Source of the DNA: Polytrichum commune
Taxonomy: Eukaryota; Streptophyta; Polytrichopsida; Polytrichales; Polytrichaceae
Length of the DNA: 64,000 nt
Direction of reading: 5' to 3'
Assembly (NCBI GenBank): GCA_950295325.1
Contig: OX485807.1
Coordinates: 34,624,440-34,688,439, forward strand
Positions 25,301-37,007 of this stretch are shown in pieces (within the stretch, counting starts at the first letter, position 1; every line of letters starts with the position of its first letter). Made by a program: the position numbers and the translations under genes. Below the pieces are notes generated by a model, which searched no databases, was not told the DNA's origin, and saw nothing but the letters and a program-made list of their open reading frames with translations.

Positions 25301-25744
25301 GCAGAGTGCCCAACTTGATTAAGCACTGATCCGTTTCTGATTGGTTTTAAATTCTTATGGAATGAAAAAATTAGTTACCAAATGCTGAGGAGGGCATTCA
25401 TGATTCTAAACAAGGCTTGTGGGAATCTTACACTGTTCACGTGGTGTTCCTCAAGCTTGTCACAATAACCTTGTGGTCTCATGATGCAGATGTTCAATGT
25501 GAACCATCCCGGTAACGTAATGCACATTTTGAGCAATATAAAGGAGTTGCAGATCTGGACAATGAGAAGAAATATCGCGCAGCTCCTCCCCCACATATTT
25601 TACTCACATACCAATCGCAAGTATCATCCACCTGCAAATGCAAAGGCCTCTAAAACCAAGTTCCTAGCAACTCCTGATGCATTTGACATAGCCATTGACG
25701 CAGTGTTCACAAAATTGTACACAAGATTTCCAGCTCCCAAGTGA
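22324..25744 (+). CDS. GT47 exostosin-family glycosyltransferase, xyloglucan galactosyltransferase (MUR3)-like, four exons
   Basis: Exons: 22324-23034, 24001-24327, 24892-25152 and 25490-25744. They give 517 residues in one frame. It is a type II Golgi membrane protein by prediction: short basic cytosolic tail, a single membrane segment at ~14-32 (WLAIGTAAMMVAMVVIILF), then a lumenal stem and catalytic domain. Family motifs are WIYIYNISEVYN, TWQFSLELYFHNRLL, AFYVPFYAG, AIPYPTYFHP, and the conserved FCLQPPGDSPTRRSFFDAML followed by AGCIPV. MUR3-clade enzymes transfer galactose (or other sugars) from UDP-sugar to xyloglucan side chains. Substrate cannot be read from the sequence. The first in-frame ATG is at 22324. 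The first intron contains a duplication of the exon 1 end. The gene looks intact. Confidence 0.9.
23000..23500 (+). repeat. Tandem duplication spanning the GT47 exon 1 end and donor site
   Basis: A ~248-bp unit starting at 23000 (GGAAACAGAGAGGTGCAAAG) recurs at 23248. In copy 1 the unit includes the exon 1 donor GAG|GTAAAG. In copy 2 the equivalent site (about 23282) reads GAG|GCAAAG. Plant telomere-type TTTAGGG units occur near both copy ends, three in a row at 23461-23477. A further duplicated block of ~163-bp period follows (about 23519 and 23682). Confidence 0.8.
24611..24663. repeat. Perfect short hairpin in GT47 intron 2
   Basis: AGGGTCAAACTCATT at 24611-24625 and its exact reverse complement at 24649-24663 give a 15-bp stem with a 23-nt loop. 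Confidence 0.7.
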
Positions 25745-26606
25745 AAATATGCCAGCGTTGCAAAAATTAGCTTCTGAAAGTGCCCAGAAAAGGTTGTCAA
25801 TAGTGCAACATTTGCACAAGTTTGGCACATGATCGTCAACACCATGCAAGCTAGAGATTAATTTCAACTCAAGGTATATTCCCTTTCTCCTCAAGCCTTG
25901 ACTTTCTTCATAGGTGGTGGAGGATCCCTGATTTTGAGCGGTAGAATTCATGCTGGGTTCTTCAAATATGTTTCCATTATCGGGATCCATGCTGAGCATC
26001 ATGTTTTCAAATATAGCATGATTTCTGAGGCATTTTGCAACCCATGTGACAATCTCCATGGAGCAGTCTTTTCGTCAATGGATACTTCTTGCATAGGGAG
26101 ACGAGTGCATTTTGAAGATGTGATTAAAGCGGAGTGAGTAAATTATTATAGGTCTACTTGGGATGTTCCAAAACATTAAAAGTGAATAGCTCGCAGTGGG
26201 GAGCATAATGTGTTGCAATCATGCTTTTGCGAATTCAGTTGGTTACATATGAGTGGCAACTACATGCGGATACTACTGATGCTAAGAGCAATCATGAATC
26301 CGTGTGATAGTCCTGGCAGGCAATTCTGAAGTGCTTCTGGGATTGTGCGCTTCACCAGATCAGCCATTTGACAAAAATTTATACAGCAGACCAGGAAGCT
26401 CCTTCTGAAGATTTGGATAGTGATTCACATGGACTTACTTTTTTTATTTGTTTCAGATTATGCATTACCAGTTCTAATAATGCTGCTGATCTGCGATAAC
26501 ACATAATACCTCCAGCGTGTCTTACAATGCTTTGAGAAGTTGGTTCACCTAGTACACATGCAGCTTGAGAGAGGTACACAATTGTTTGTCCAACACATTC
26601 ATCTTA
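25745..26606. other. Intergenic, GT47 3' flank
   Basis: No gene recognised. The first few hundred bases are probably the GT47 3' UTR. Confidence 0.35.
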
Positions 26607-27100
26607 GGGCTGCTTCACACTATGGCCGAAGGTCGAGAGGCCGTCAATTTCCACCAATCAGATTGCAAGAAACCAAGAATTCGGCCTCTCGACCCTTCAC
26701 ACTAGAGGCCAAAGTCCAAAGGCCGTTGCTCTCCAAAATGCCTACATAGCAGTATGTTTTGACCAAGGCGACGGACTCTTGAAGGAAGTTTGGGTCGGAC
26801 AGGACTGGAAACCCAAACTATGGTCATGAGGTTGTCGATTTTTTTTCATGAAAAAATAAAAAACTGACAAGATCTTGGTTGTTAGATTGGAGGGGCTATT
26901 TTGAGCAAGGAATAATGCGGGATGCTCCTTCTTTTGGACTTTGGGCTTGGCCTTTGGAGGCTTCACACTATGCCCAACTGAAGGCTCCAATTCCTATATT
27001 TTATTGGCTATGTTCAACCCATTTCTTTGGACTCTCAACAAAGTTTGGCCATTCAATACCACAGCCTCTCGACTTGGACGGCCATCATGTGAAGCAACCC
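26607..27100. mobile_element. PIF/Harbinger-type MITE, family B
   Basis: A 494-bp element with a TTA target duplication at 26604-26606 and 27101-27103. The ~39-bp imperfect TIRs are GGGCTGCTTCACACTATGGC at the left and GGGTTGCTTCACATGATGGC at the right (reverse complement), each continuing into TCGAGAGGC. It has no transposase. Confidence 0.85.
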
Positions 27101-27103
27101 TTA

Positions 27104-27817
27104 TATTAGAAACCCACCCCACAAAGGAGACGTGGTCTTGGGGGCGGTATTGTCTTTTAAGGTATTCCTTAAAATAGAAAAATTTCCTCGCACTTGGTAT
27201 CATGGGAAAATAAAGAACACATGGAGATGATGCATCATAATTTCATGCAATTTTTAATAACATCTTGGACCAATTCGGTCTTTTTAAGACTTATGTAGAC
27301 CACCCCAGGCCACTCCCACTGGATCGTGTTCATTGTGGCATTTGGGATATAACTTCTGACTAACATTATGCTGTTCACTTACACACTAATTATATAGTCT
27401 TCTTTTGTCATCAATTTTTTTTTCCAACTATGCTTCATGCTCAATGCCTTCCACTTTCACCTATAGTTTGGATGTCATACCCTACTAGGTAGACCTAAAC
27501 ATAGTTAAAATTGTTCACTACAAAGTGACAAAATTGTGACAACAACTGGCTGCTTGGGGTGACATTGCACATTCATCGTCGTGTGATGCCACCCACCTCT
27601 AGATTGCATAACATTATCAAGCCTTGTGAGCTTGCTCCCTGTCTATTTTGTCTATAGGAACAAATGTCCAAGAACGGGTACAATCCAGACAGATTGTTAA
27701 CCCCCAAACCCTACCTGCAGAACCCAATAGAACTATTTACAGTGTCTGAGGTTTAAGGTACTAGAGTGTATTTCGTTATGTATAAAATCACAACACTTTC
27801 TAACATGTTACAACTTC
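27104..27817. other. Intergenic, 3' flank of the P450 gene
   Basis: AT-rich. The part near 27817 is probably the 3' UTR. Nothing else recognised. Confidence 0.35.
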
Positions 27818-30800
27818 TTAGTACAAGTTTGCTGGTAACCGAGGGTTAACAATGACTGAAAGTGGGTTTGCTCTGGGTGCGGTGATGCCTGATCTCTCGG
27901 AGATGTCCAATTTTGTCGGATCCGCGCTGGTGGGCAACGTGAAATGAAATCCTTGCACGAGCCTCGCAACCCCGAACTGAACCAGAAGAATACCCAACGA
28001 CATTCCCGGGCACTGCCGTCTGCCTGCTCCAAATGGGATGAATTGGATATGGTTGCCCTTCAGGTCGATTTCCGGGTTTTCGATGAACCGCTCCGGGTTG
28101 AAGTCCAAGGGGTTGGGCCAGTACTTGGGGTCCCTTTGAATAGCATAGATGTTTAGAAAGAGTTGGGTGTTGGCAGGCAGGTCGTAGCCCAAGACTGTGG
28201 TGGGTTCCCGAGACAGGTGGGGTAGGCCCAGTGGCGCAGGAGGGTGGAGCCTGAAGCTCTCCTTCACCACTGCCTGGAGGTAAGGTAAGTTGGGAAGGTC
28301 GGTCTCGGAGATAGCCCTGTCTTTGCCGACGACTGTATCTAGCTCGCCTTGGAGCTTCTCCATGCAGTGGGGATGGCGGATCAACTCGGTAATGGTCCAC
28401 TCGACCGCAGTGGCCGTTGAGTCGGTGCCGGCAAGATACATATCCTGTAACATAAAGAAATTGACTCTTTGCAAGTAATACTATATTTTTACATGAACAA
28501 ATGAATCCCCAAATCTCTAAACAACAGAGAGGAGGTGTTCGTTGAACTTCAAATTTTGGAAAGCTTAGCAACAGTTAATGACATGTTAAAAGATTTGCAG
28601 TAGTCCTAGTTGTCTATAGGTTGTGTTTCAATTACAGATAGTGCAGTCAAGCTGCCGCTGGCAGTCTACTCTGATATTTTAGTGACTTTTTCTAATAAAT
28701 GAGAACGTAAATAGGGAAATATCACTGCATTGCGTGATATATTGGAATTTCAAGTTCGCCAAATGCTAAGAGGCTAATAGGCAGCGAAAAGGCCCAAGTA
28801 CTCTGCCAAAGAGATCCAACATTGATGACTTAGAACATGGTTCAAGATAAGCATACCCAAAACCAACCTTATGTATGAGTGTCAAACATTTGAAGCCTAT
28901 AACGTTGGCTTTGGGTACACATACCTCACTGAAAAACATCCATTCAACACAGTTTGTTTACCAGAATCTATCTACATTCTACAGGTATAGACTTCTAGGT
29001 TACTGTATTCATGTATTCATGTATTCATGTACATTTTACAGGTCTGTGTAGAGAATGTATGTAAATTGGCAGGTAATGTCTGTGAAGGCCACATGCAGAG
29101 ATGTATCTCAATCCAACAATCAGCAAAAAGAATCATGTAAGTGCTCCTCAATCATTTAGCTCAATTTATGAGGGCTTTCCCTGACAGTTATTAAACGATT
29201 CCTCGTTTTGTGAGAAGGTGAAGGTGTATTTTATCATTATGTTCTTCAGCTTGGTGATATTATCTACATTGCATCCAGGATGTTCTGAACATACTTGACA
29301 TCCTGGATATACATAGTTAACTCGTGAAAACAGCAATTGACAAAGCCATAAACAAATCCAAACAGAGTACTCTCAAGCGTGGCATTATCATGTAACACAT
29401 GAATTGTGTCGAATCTGGTGATGTATGTGAGAGTGCATGGCATTAACTACCTGGATAACGACCTGGATACAATCGTCTTCGAGGTGGCCACTTCCGTTCT
29501 CGGAAGGTTGCTCCAGCAACACATCCACAAAGTCTGCATTAGAAAGCTTGTTGTTTCTCATGTTGGTGTTGAATTTCTTCATGTCAAGGATGGTCTGAAA
29601 GAACGCGTCCCAATATCCTTTCAGCTTCTTGGTTTGGGCTTTATACCCCGAGGCATATGCAACCCACTTCAGTGACGGAAACAGATCCATTACTGTCGGG
29701 GTGGATCCCATTTTGATAGTGGCAGAGATTAATTGCTTGAATTTGCTGGCCTCCATTTGCCCCTCTTTGTCGATACCAAAGGACCTGCGAGATTATACAT
29801 TAAATCATTATCACATAGTCAGGTGAATTCAAGTGCTCTTGATTATTGTTGTGCACAAGATTAGTGAAACCTAGGATTGGAGTGATTTCTGAAACACACA
29901 GTGCGAGACAATCTGCAATAAACCTCAAACTTTTTAGTAATTAACCTCTACTTTCAAGGATGAAGTGCATTCTGAACTTCACTTACCTCCACACAAACAT
30001 GGGTTGCAAGTATGTCTAGCACCTGCAGGGTTCAACGTCCTTAGAACATGGTTTGGAGCTTCTAGAATATTTTAAAAGAAACATCAATTCAAGCAATTTT
30101 GAGACCATAGAATTTGATTTTTTTTTAAATAATTCTTAGAAGTGAAAACGAATTTACACCTAGGAGATCTGAATGGTAACCCCTGCCCCCGACACAAGAA
30201 GCTTCGATGAGTGCTTAATTAAAAAAAGTCCTTCGAAGGGGCACCAAACTCCTTCAATGCCCAGGAGCACATCCTGCTTTTAAACACTACACTCATGTGG
30301 TAGGTTTTGGAACGTGTCAATCAATAAAATCGGGAAAGGGTTAAGGTAGTATAACTACAGTAAATAGTCCTATCAGTATGGGCCACAGTAACTTCATAAA
30401 GCCCACATTAATCTCAACACACACTAAATCTCTGAATTAAAACTAACTGTGAACCGCATTAATTGATTTCTAGGAAATTGATGGAAGTGAATATATTTTA
30501 GTTAATCCTCCATTACTTCTGATGTAAGATGATTAATACATTTTATTTAACGTTTTAAAGGAGTGTTGATTGGAAATCTCAAGGAAGACCTGGAGTCGCA
30601 GACTCACCGACTCGATAATTAGAGTGGCCCACGCGATTTATTTCCACGATAATTTTCCACCCAAACTGATAGATTTCATTCTCACCTTTTGTTGAGCAAC
30701 ATGCGCGTGATGTTGTTGGCAGAGAGATGGACGATCCACTCACTCAAAGTGACCACCGTCTCCTTCCTTGCATCCTCATACATCGTCCTCACCATCTGGT

Positions 30801-31356
30801 CGGTCTCCTCCGTCCGCCGGGGCCGGAACGATTCCAGCCGCTTCTGCGTGAAAAGCTGCAAGCTGCAGATCCGCCTCATGTGACGCCAATGCGATCCATA
30901 GGGCGCTCGCGTGATGTTCCGGAGATTGTTGGTGAGCAGCCGCACGAACATATTACTAGGTCGATCCGCCCATTCTTTGTCTTTACCCCTCAGGAACGCA
31001 TCGGCGGCTTCGGCCGACGAGGCCACAACCCATGGGCTACCACCCATGCGAAGAAACATGATGGGGCCATACTCTGTAGCCAAATGGCTCAATGTCTGGT
31101 GCAGAGGCATCCTCTCCCCTCGCAGTTGGTGCATGTTGCCTACAATCGGCAGTGGCTTTGGACCGGGGGGGAGGTTCAAGGAATCCCTACTCCTTGTGCC
31201 TGCTGCAAGCTTCCTCATCAACATGAAGCTGCTGAATGTGAGGACTGCCAGGATGTAGAAAACACTCCTCGCAGACCATTGCATTTCGGTCGTGAGCGTA
31301 ATCGGAACCATTGCGACCCAGCTTGCCGAAGTGTCACGATAGCTAGAGTTTTCCAT
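27818..31356 (-). CDS. Cytochrome P450, A-type (CYP71 clan), three exons
   Basis: Exons: 30686-31356, 29451-29784 and 27818-28444. They give 543 residues from the first in-frame ATG. Starts at 31311 or 31284 would give 528 or 519 residues, closer to the usual ~510. An N-terminal anchor (VFYILAVLTFSSFML) is followed by the proline hinge LPPGPKPLPIVGN. The oxygen-binding I-helix motif AGTDST is at ~340, the ExxR motif KESFR at ~397, PERF at ~452, and the haem-binding loop FGAGRRQCPG has the thiolate cysteine at ~480. These are the canonical microsomal P450 residues for an ER monooxygenase using NADPH-P450 reductase. The substrate cannot be inferred. Repeat R1 copies abut exon 1 and lie in intron 1. 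No damage seen. Confidence 0.93.
30002..30110. repeat. Dispersed repeat R1, copy 3 (P450 intron 1)
   Basis: Shares GGTTGCAAGTATGTCTAGCA, CCTGCAGGGTTCAACGTC and TTAGAACATGGTTTGGAGCT with the copies near 11000 and 31400. Confidence 0.65.
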
Positions 31357-31374
31357 TAGCTCCCTGCGAGTGAT

Positions 31375-31480
31375 GGCAACAGCTATCTGTAGCACCTGCA
31401 CCGTTTACCATCTTTAGAACCTGGTTTTGAGCTTCTGAAACATTCTTCAAACATTCGTAAGAAAGAAATGTTCTAGAGTT
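31375..31480. repeat. Dispersed repeat R1, copy 4 (just 5' of the P450 start)
   Basis: Shares GCAACAGCTATCTGTAGCAC and TTAGAACCTGGTTTTGAGCT with the other copies. It begins 18 bp upstream of the first P450 ATG, so it overlaps the probable 5' UTR or promoter. Confidence 0.65.
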
Positions 31481-32540
31481 GCTTTCGTAGGAGGCTACAA
31501 ATTGTGAGGAATTTTGTGCCCAGGGCGCTGTGGATGGTGAAGAATATTGTCTCTGATTAGTTCTAAGACCGTCGACATTTGAGAGTGTAAACGTAGACAG
31601 AAATGGTGTCAATGGGTTCCTGTCAATGGCCCTCTCTCCTGGCAAGTATGGTGCCACTCTTTGTGGGATTGCAAGTCATCGATTATTGTAAATTAGAAAC
31701 AGCTGTCCGGGTGAGGAGTGCTGCCGCACCTCGAGATGCGCTATCCTATTTGAATGTTGCACATGTCAGAGCATTTGTCATGGAGCAAATTAGAAGCACA
31801 ACCGGCAAGCCCTATTCCGTACTCTGCAGATTGTGATGTCACATGGTTTCCGTGGTGAATGTTCCTGATGTGAATGTAACATAAACTGCAGTGGACGGTG
31901 ATAGTAATTCGAAGCAAACCCCTCACCTAATTACCCAAGCTCATGCAGAAAGTCTAGTTCTCTGCGAGTGTCGCCCAACTTAAGTACCTCCCAGCAAGCT
32001 AATTCTCACACTCTAATTAACATAACAACAAAAAAAACTGCATTCTGTGATCCACTAGTACATGAAGGTGCAATACTCGTCAAGTGAAACGTGAACCTCA
32101 TGCATCATGAGTCATGATCCGCCTTTCCAAGCGACTGACTTGGTTTATGTGAATCTCTCGGAAGTAACCGTGCAGTGAGGGCAATTGAAGAGGTGGAGCT
32201 TTTAACGAGCTAGTCTAATTGACACGAGAATCCATTCGGGTAGAAAGAGAAGAGGACTCACATGGTGTCCTTGTCCACCCACTGCCTGAAACTGGATAAA
32301 GCTCACTGTCCCCGTACTGCAAGAGGTGCCCTCTGGCGTGCCTGGCGAGCACCTACTTACACTAGCATTCCTGATGGCATCGATCGATCGAGAGAGAGAG
32401 AGAGACACAAAGCTTGGAGAATGCACCGATCCCAACCGCAGCTTCTTATACAACCTTAGAGGTTGTAGGGAGCATTGAGGGAGCTCCTTGCATGTGGAAT
32501 GCCCTTCATAGTCAAGACATTTTGCATTATAAGGTACTCA
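31481..32540. other. Upstream flank of the P450 gene, no gene seen
   Basis: No supported coding region. A short (GA)n run lies near 32390-32404. Confidence 0.35.
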
Positions 32541-33296
32541 GGGCCGGTTTACATTACGGTGAAGAAGTGCATCAGTCGGTCAAGGACACGGGGAGGTCAC
32601 TCCATTGTAAAGTTGAAGAACCACATGCAAACACTTTACATGTAAAGAATCTTATTTTTTTACATAAAGCATCACCGAAATGGGTCAAACTTTTATCAAT
32701 TTTTTTTCGTGAGTCGGTAGATATACACGGTACTTATTACATAGTAAAAATGGGTAACTAAATTTGATGATTTGTTTTATATATATAAAACATACCGTTT
32801 CTAACTAGAATGACGCAGAATTGAACTTAAAACATTACTACAAAAAATGGAGCTGACTACAAATTTCAAAAAAATTATACATGAGATGCCATCAATGGTT
32901 ATGTATATGTAGGAAATATATCGTAAATTTTAAAAATCATGTATAGCATGTAATATAGGGGTAGCAGACTTTGTTCACACGTGGTGTTCAACTTGACAAT
33001 GGAGTGACCACCCCGTGGTCAAGGATTTCAGCCCCAGACGAGGTTATTTGAGGCAATGGTTCGTATGGCAGACAAGACGATTATTTCTGTTAAAAAATTT
33101 ATTAAAAATTTATTTATAATAATAAATAATAATTAAAAAAAAAAAAACTCAAGTTGGAGGTCTCTGGAGGCCAAGTTTCTTGTCCGAGGGTTTGAGGTTG
33201 CCTAAGAAACTTGACCTTTGCCATGTTGGCAGCTTGAAGTGCTCCACTGGAGAAGTCTTGACCGGTGCACTTCTTCACCTTTGTCTAAACCGGCCC
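32541..33296. mobile_element. Larger relative of MITE family A
   Basis: Ends begin GGGCCGGTTTACATTACGGT (left) and GGGCCGGTTTAGACAAAGGT (right, reverse complement), continuing into GAAGAAGTGCA on both sides. Internal blocks such as CAGTCGGTCAAG and TTATTTGAGGCAATGGT resemble the 378-752 element. The flanking triplets (TCA and ATA) do not match, so either the duplication has decayed or the right end is rearranged. The right end is partly duplicated at 33390-33427. Confidence 0.7.
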
Positions 33297-33790
33297 ATAA
33301 CCCCAGAATTCAACCTTGGACCCAAATCCAACACTATGTACCACAATCGTCCATTTGGGGGTTTCAAATGTATGATAACAATACACAGTGACCAGTGCGC
33401 TTCTTCACTGTAGCCTAAACCAGCCCTTGACCCGGAAATCAACCTTGAACCTAAATCCAACACTATGTACCAGGGTCATACATTTGGGGGTTTCAAATGT
33501 CTGACCTTCAATACATAGTGTTAGTTTTAGGTTCACTATTGGTTTTGGGTATAAGGTAAGGTATGTGTACCCAAAACCAATACTTTGTACCATAGTCACA
33601 TCACATTTTGGGGCTTCAATTGTAAGACAATAGCACACATTGTTGGTTTTGGATATAAGGTATGTGTGCCCAAAACCAATGCTATGTACCAATGTCATAT
33701 AATTAACGGCCTTCAAATGTATCATAGTCGTACATATTGGTTGGCTTTAGGTTATGTGTTGGTTTTGGGTATGGCCTACTGTAACATGGG
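33297..33790. repeat. Degenerate tandem repeat, about four units of ~110-130 bp
   Basis: The motifs AAATCCAACACTATGTACCA / AAAACCAATGCTATGTACCA followed by a GTCATA-like block and a TTTGGGG(G/C)TTTCAA(A/T)TGT block recur from 33297. The first unit junction carries a copy of the neighbouring MITE right end. Confidence 0.65.
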
Positions 33791-34162
33791 TCATTATTGG
33801 TACATGTTGACTAGAACTAAGATAATGGTAGTCTAGAATGAGTTTAAAGTAAAAGCACATAGTTCATTATATTTGCTAATAATGAACATGCTTTTACTTT
33901 ACATCAACTTAAGACAACCGGGCATGGTGGAGAGGTATATAAAGGATTCTTGCACAAGAGTAAAGGTCTCTTTATCTTATATCATGGCTAGGTGGTTGGG
34001 TGGTTCATGCCAAAGAAATTTCCAATAAAGAATTAAATTTTTGTTACACCTACCATACCACAAAAAGGTATTATCACTTTGAGGTTCTAGAAGGTGATGT
34101 GTTTGTGGAGGAGATCACTTTCCCAACCACATGCCATTCGATGCATTTCGATGTTTTTTCTA
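33791..34162. other. Intergenic, no gene seen
   Basis: AT-rich with a TATATAAAGG-like motif near 33937. No gene follows it that I can support. Confidence 0.3.
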
Positions 34163-34170
34163 TTAGATGG

Positions 34171-34666
34171 CCCAGGGAGTGCACTGTTCAAGTATTGTAT
34201 TTATACACGTGGGTGCACAAAAGGGGTATCATTTAAAACAAGCATGTACAAAATGTACGTACAAGAGACATATTGCTATTAAGCAAGAAGTAGATATACA
34301 TGAGGCTATAGAAAAATATATGTAAAGTACGCATTTACGCGTTTACGCGTTCAAGTCAGACCTGGACCAAGAATCATGTGTTTTTTCATCCACTAAGTAA
34401 CGACTTTATAACTAAAAATCCATGATTTGACATTATACATATAATAGGGCCATATTTTTGCATTTCCAAACATTTGTACACATGTTATATACAATTTCTG
34501 TATTTGTTTTTGGACCCTTGTGTACGTATGGAAATGTATTTTGAAGCAATGAGATTTGTAAGTATATTGCTTGATTTTAGCAAAAATAAAATGTATACAG
34601 GGGTATTTTAATAAGGGGCATGCATGCACGTGATGCTTGGTTTTAATGAATAGTGCACTCCCTGAG
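34171..34666. mobile_element. MITE with 8-bp target duplication (hAT-like)
   Basis: A 496-bp element flanked by exact TTAGATGG copies (34163-34170 and 34667-34674). The TIRs are CCCAGGGAGTGCACTGTTCA at the left and CTCAGGGAGTGCACTATTCA at the right (reverse complement). An 8-bp duplication is characteristic of hAT elements. The CAGGG near the ends is hAT-like, though two bases precede it. It has no transposase. Confidence 0.8.
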
Positions 34667-34880
34667 TTAGATGGAAAATAATGTGCATTTCATAGACTTA
34701 CAACAAAGTGAGATCTAATTCACAAATGTCCTACCTGGGTGGATTCTATTTATTTGAAAAAATCATTTCATTTAATATAATAAATCTGAAAATCTGAAAA
34801 TTGCCATTTCCTCTTTAAATCCCTTCTTAAATTTTACTTATTGAGAATGATAGGTTTTTATGTAGAAAATTTATATTACA

Positions 34881-34967
34881 ATATAGATATATATATCTAT
34901 AGATATCTATATCTATATCTATCTATCTATATCTATCTACATCTATATATAGATGTAGAGAGATTCA
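34881..34967. repeat. (TATC/GATA)n microsatellite
   Basis: Degenerate ATATCTATAGATATCT units, partly self-complementary. Confidence 0.85.
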
Positions 34968-36134
34968 TGCAAAAACAATGCCCTCAAGCATTATGTTTCG
35001 CTCTAATTTGATATATGATGGTGTATACTATGGGGCACACTATAAATATGCCCACAACATTTACCATAAATAGTGTAGCTACCATATAAGCTCCCTCACA
35101 TAATCAAGTGGTGAGAGGGAATTATTGCATACAAGTGTACCTCTTATCCGTCCAACAATAATTTTATGCTTTGATGTAGTGGTACCTATGTAGTTTGGAG
35201 GCTACTTAAATTTGAGGCATATTTCTATAAATTCCTCTAAAATGATCAATAATTCTCCTCAAGTCTTGAACTCAATCTTTTCAAACTCAATTGGTGTGTC
35301 TATAACTAGCAGTCGGTTCTCCCTGGTCATTGATCCTAACGGCATGGCTTATCACAAGGTGACCGATTGATCAAGTACGGAACCACCTAAGGTAGGAGCA
35401 CCTTAAACCAAGAAGTCAAGATATTTGACATACATGTGATAGCCATATTAACCAATTTCTTCTATTCCTAGGTAGGAAAAAGAAAACCAGGTGTACTACA
35501 AGTTTTTGGTGTCTCATCGCCCCCCCCCCCCCCTATATATTGAAATAAATACAAATTTCTGAAGTGAAAATGATGTTGACACCCTAAACCATTAAGGGGG
35601 ACCTGATGTTACACATCATAAACATTCTCAAAATGAACATGTACTTACTATGCAAGATTTTGAGGGCGTTGATTTTGGAGGCTCCTACCTTAAACCGGGC
35701 GTGACCTAACAAATATTCCCAAAATTGCTTGTATTCCATGTCACTTTATCCAATCCATTTCATTACCTACTTAGGAGGAAACTCAAACTTAGTGGGCCTT
35801 CCTTGACGGTTCATGTCGAATATCACTTGTGGTGTCTGTTTGTACTGCAGCACCTTCTCAGTTTCAGCACAAAATTGATGATCTTGATGGTATGTGCCAC
35901 TTGTCACACGTTGGTTGGTAGAAACCTGGCAAACAGTTGACGTGGCATGAACATATACACTCACATGTGACAAAGCAAAGTGCCTGAACTGAACAGTAAA
36001 GTCCTCGATCCCCATAGCAATCAAACTACTGCAGAGCCCCTCATACATTGTGAAGCCAGGAGCTCAACCTTGTGACAGAACTATAAAGAACCTAACTTAA
36101 CTTCTGAGCTTTTCTGAGCACGGGCCTCGATATC
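34968..36134. other. Intergenic, no gene seen; diverged repeat at 35215-35345
   Basis: About 35215-35345 is a diverged copy of 36890-37030 (shared CCTCTAAAATGATC, AACTCAA-TGGT and CTGTAACTA-like blocks). A 14-base C run lies at 35520-35533. About 35850-36000 resembles 25190-25330 in the GT47 gene. Confidence 0.45.
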
Positions 36135-36137
36135 TTA

Positions 36138-36667
36138 GCGCCGCTTTACACCTAGAGGCCGGGCCAATTCGTGGTGTAAGAGGCTTGAAATCCTCACTTG
36201 TGATTGGCCAAAAGGCTCAAATCGGCCCCAACCCCTTTACACCTAGAGGCTGGGCCGATTTGGTGGTACGGAATTTTTGTAATCAACACAATGCATGGTC
36301 TGACATGAACCGAGCTCGTTGAATTGGGTGCACCCAAAATGGAAGGCCAATTCTTGGCCTTGGGATCAATGTCAGATTTCAATTATATATATAACATGAT
36401 TTTTTTTAGCAAACCATATCCATTGAATTATGTGGAAATATGAGCAGTTCTATGCTAGATTATGCTAGATCCGTTAGATTATGCTAGATTTATTGAATCA
36501 GCCTAGGTTCTTGGCCCTAAGGCCTTTACATATGGGAAAATTGGCCCCCACTATAATCTTATTAGAATGTGTAGTTGAGGCCGGCCTCCAACCCAAAGGG
36601 GCTGAAATTTCATGCAATCGGCCTCAAGGGGAATTGGCCCAGCCACTAGGTGTAAATTAAGCGGCCC
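36138..36667. mobile_element. PIF/Harbinger-type MITE, family C
   Basis: A 530-bp element with a TTA target duplication at 36135-36137 and 36668-36670. The TIRs are GCGCCGCTTTACACCTAGAG (left) and GGGCCGCTTAATTTACACCT (right, reverse complement), both continuing to GGCYGGGCCAATTC. Subterminal copies of the left TIR occur near 36236. It has no transposase. Confidence 0.82.
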
Positions 36668-37007
36668 TTACACTGCTCGAATGTTTTGTCAGTCATTCTG
36701 CAGTAAGTAGTGGGTAGATCCTAAACCCATCAGTTTGAGCGATGAGCATAGATACTGATAATGGATTATAAAAGTCTTGATTGATCGTGTTAGCCACTGC
36801 CCGGGAAGTTTTTGGGCATAGTCAGTCAAGATTCTAGTGATTCTAAATCCAAGTGGTTACATGTTGACATCTTCCGGTTTTGCTTTCATTCATTTGAGGT
36901 ATATTCTTCTATAGATTCCTCTAAAATGATCGGTAATTCACCTGAAGTTTCGAACATCAACCGGTTATTCCTTAAACTCAACTGGTTCATCTGTAACTAA
37001 CCGCCGG

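Noticed and set aside
27846-28571. 241-codon minus-strand open frame
   Set aside because: It is an alternative frame of P450 exon 3. The correct frame carries the haem loop and ExxR.
30727-31359. 210-codon plus-strand open frame
   Set aside because: It is the antisense shadow of P450 exon 1 and shows no domain.
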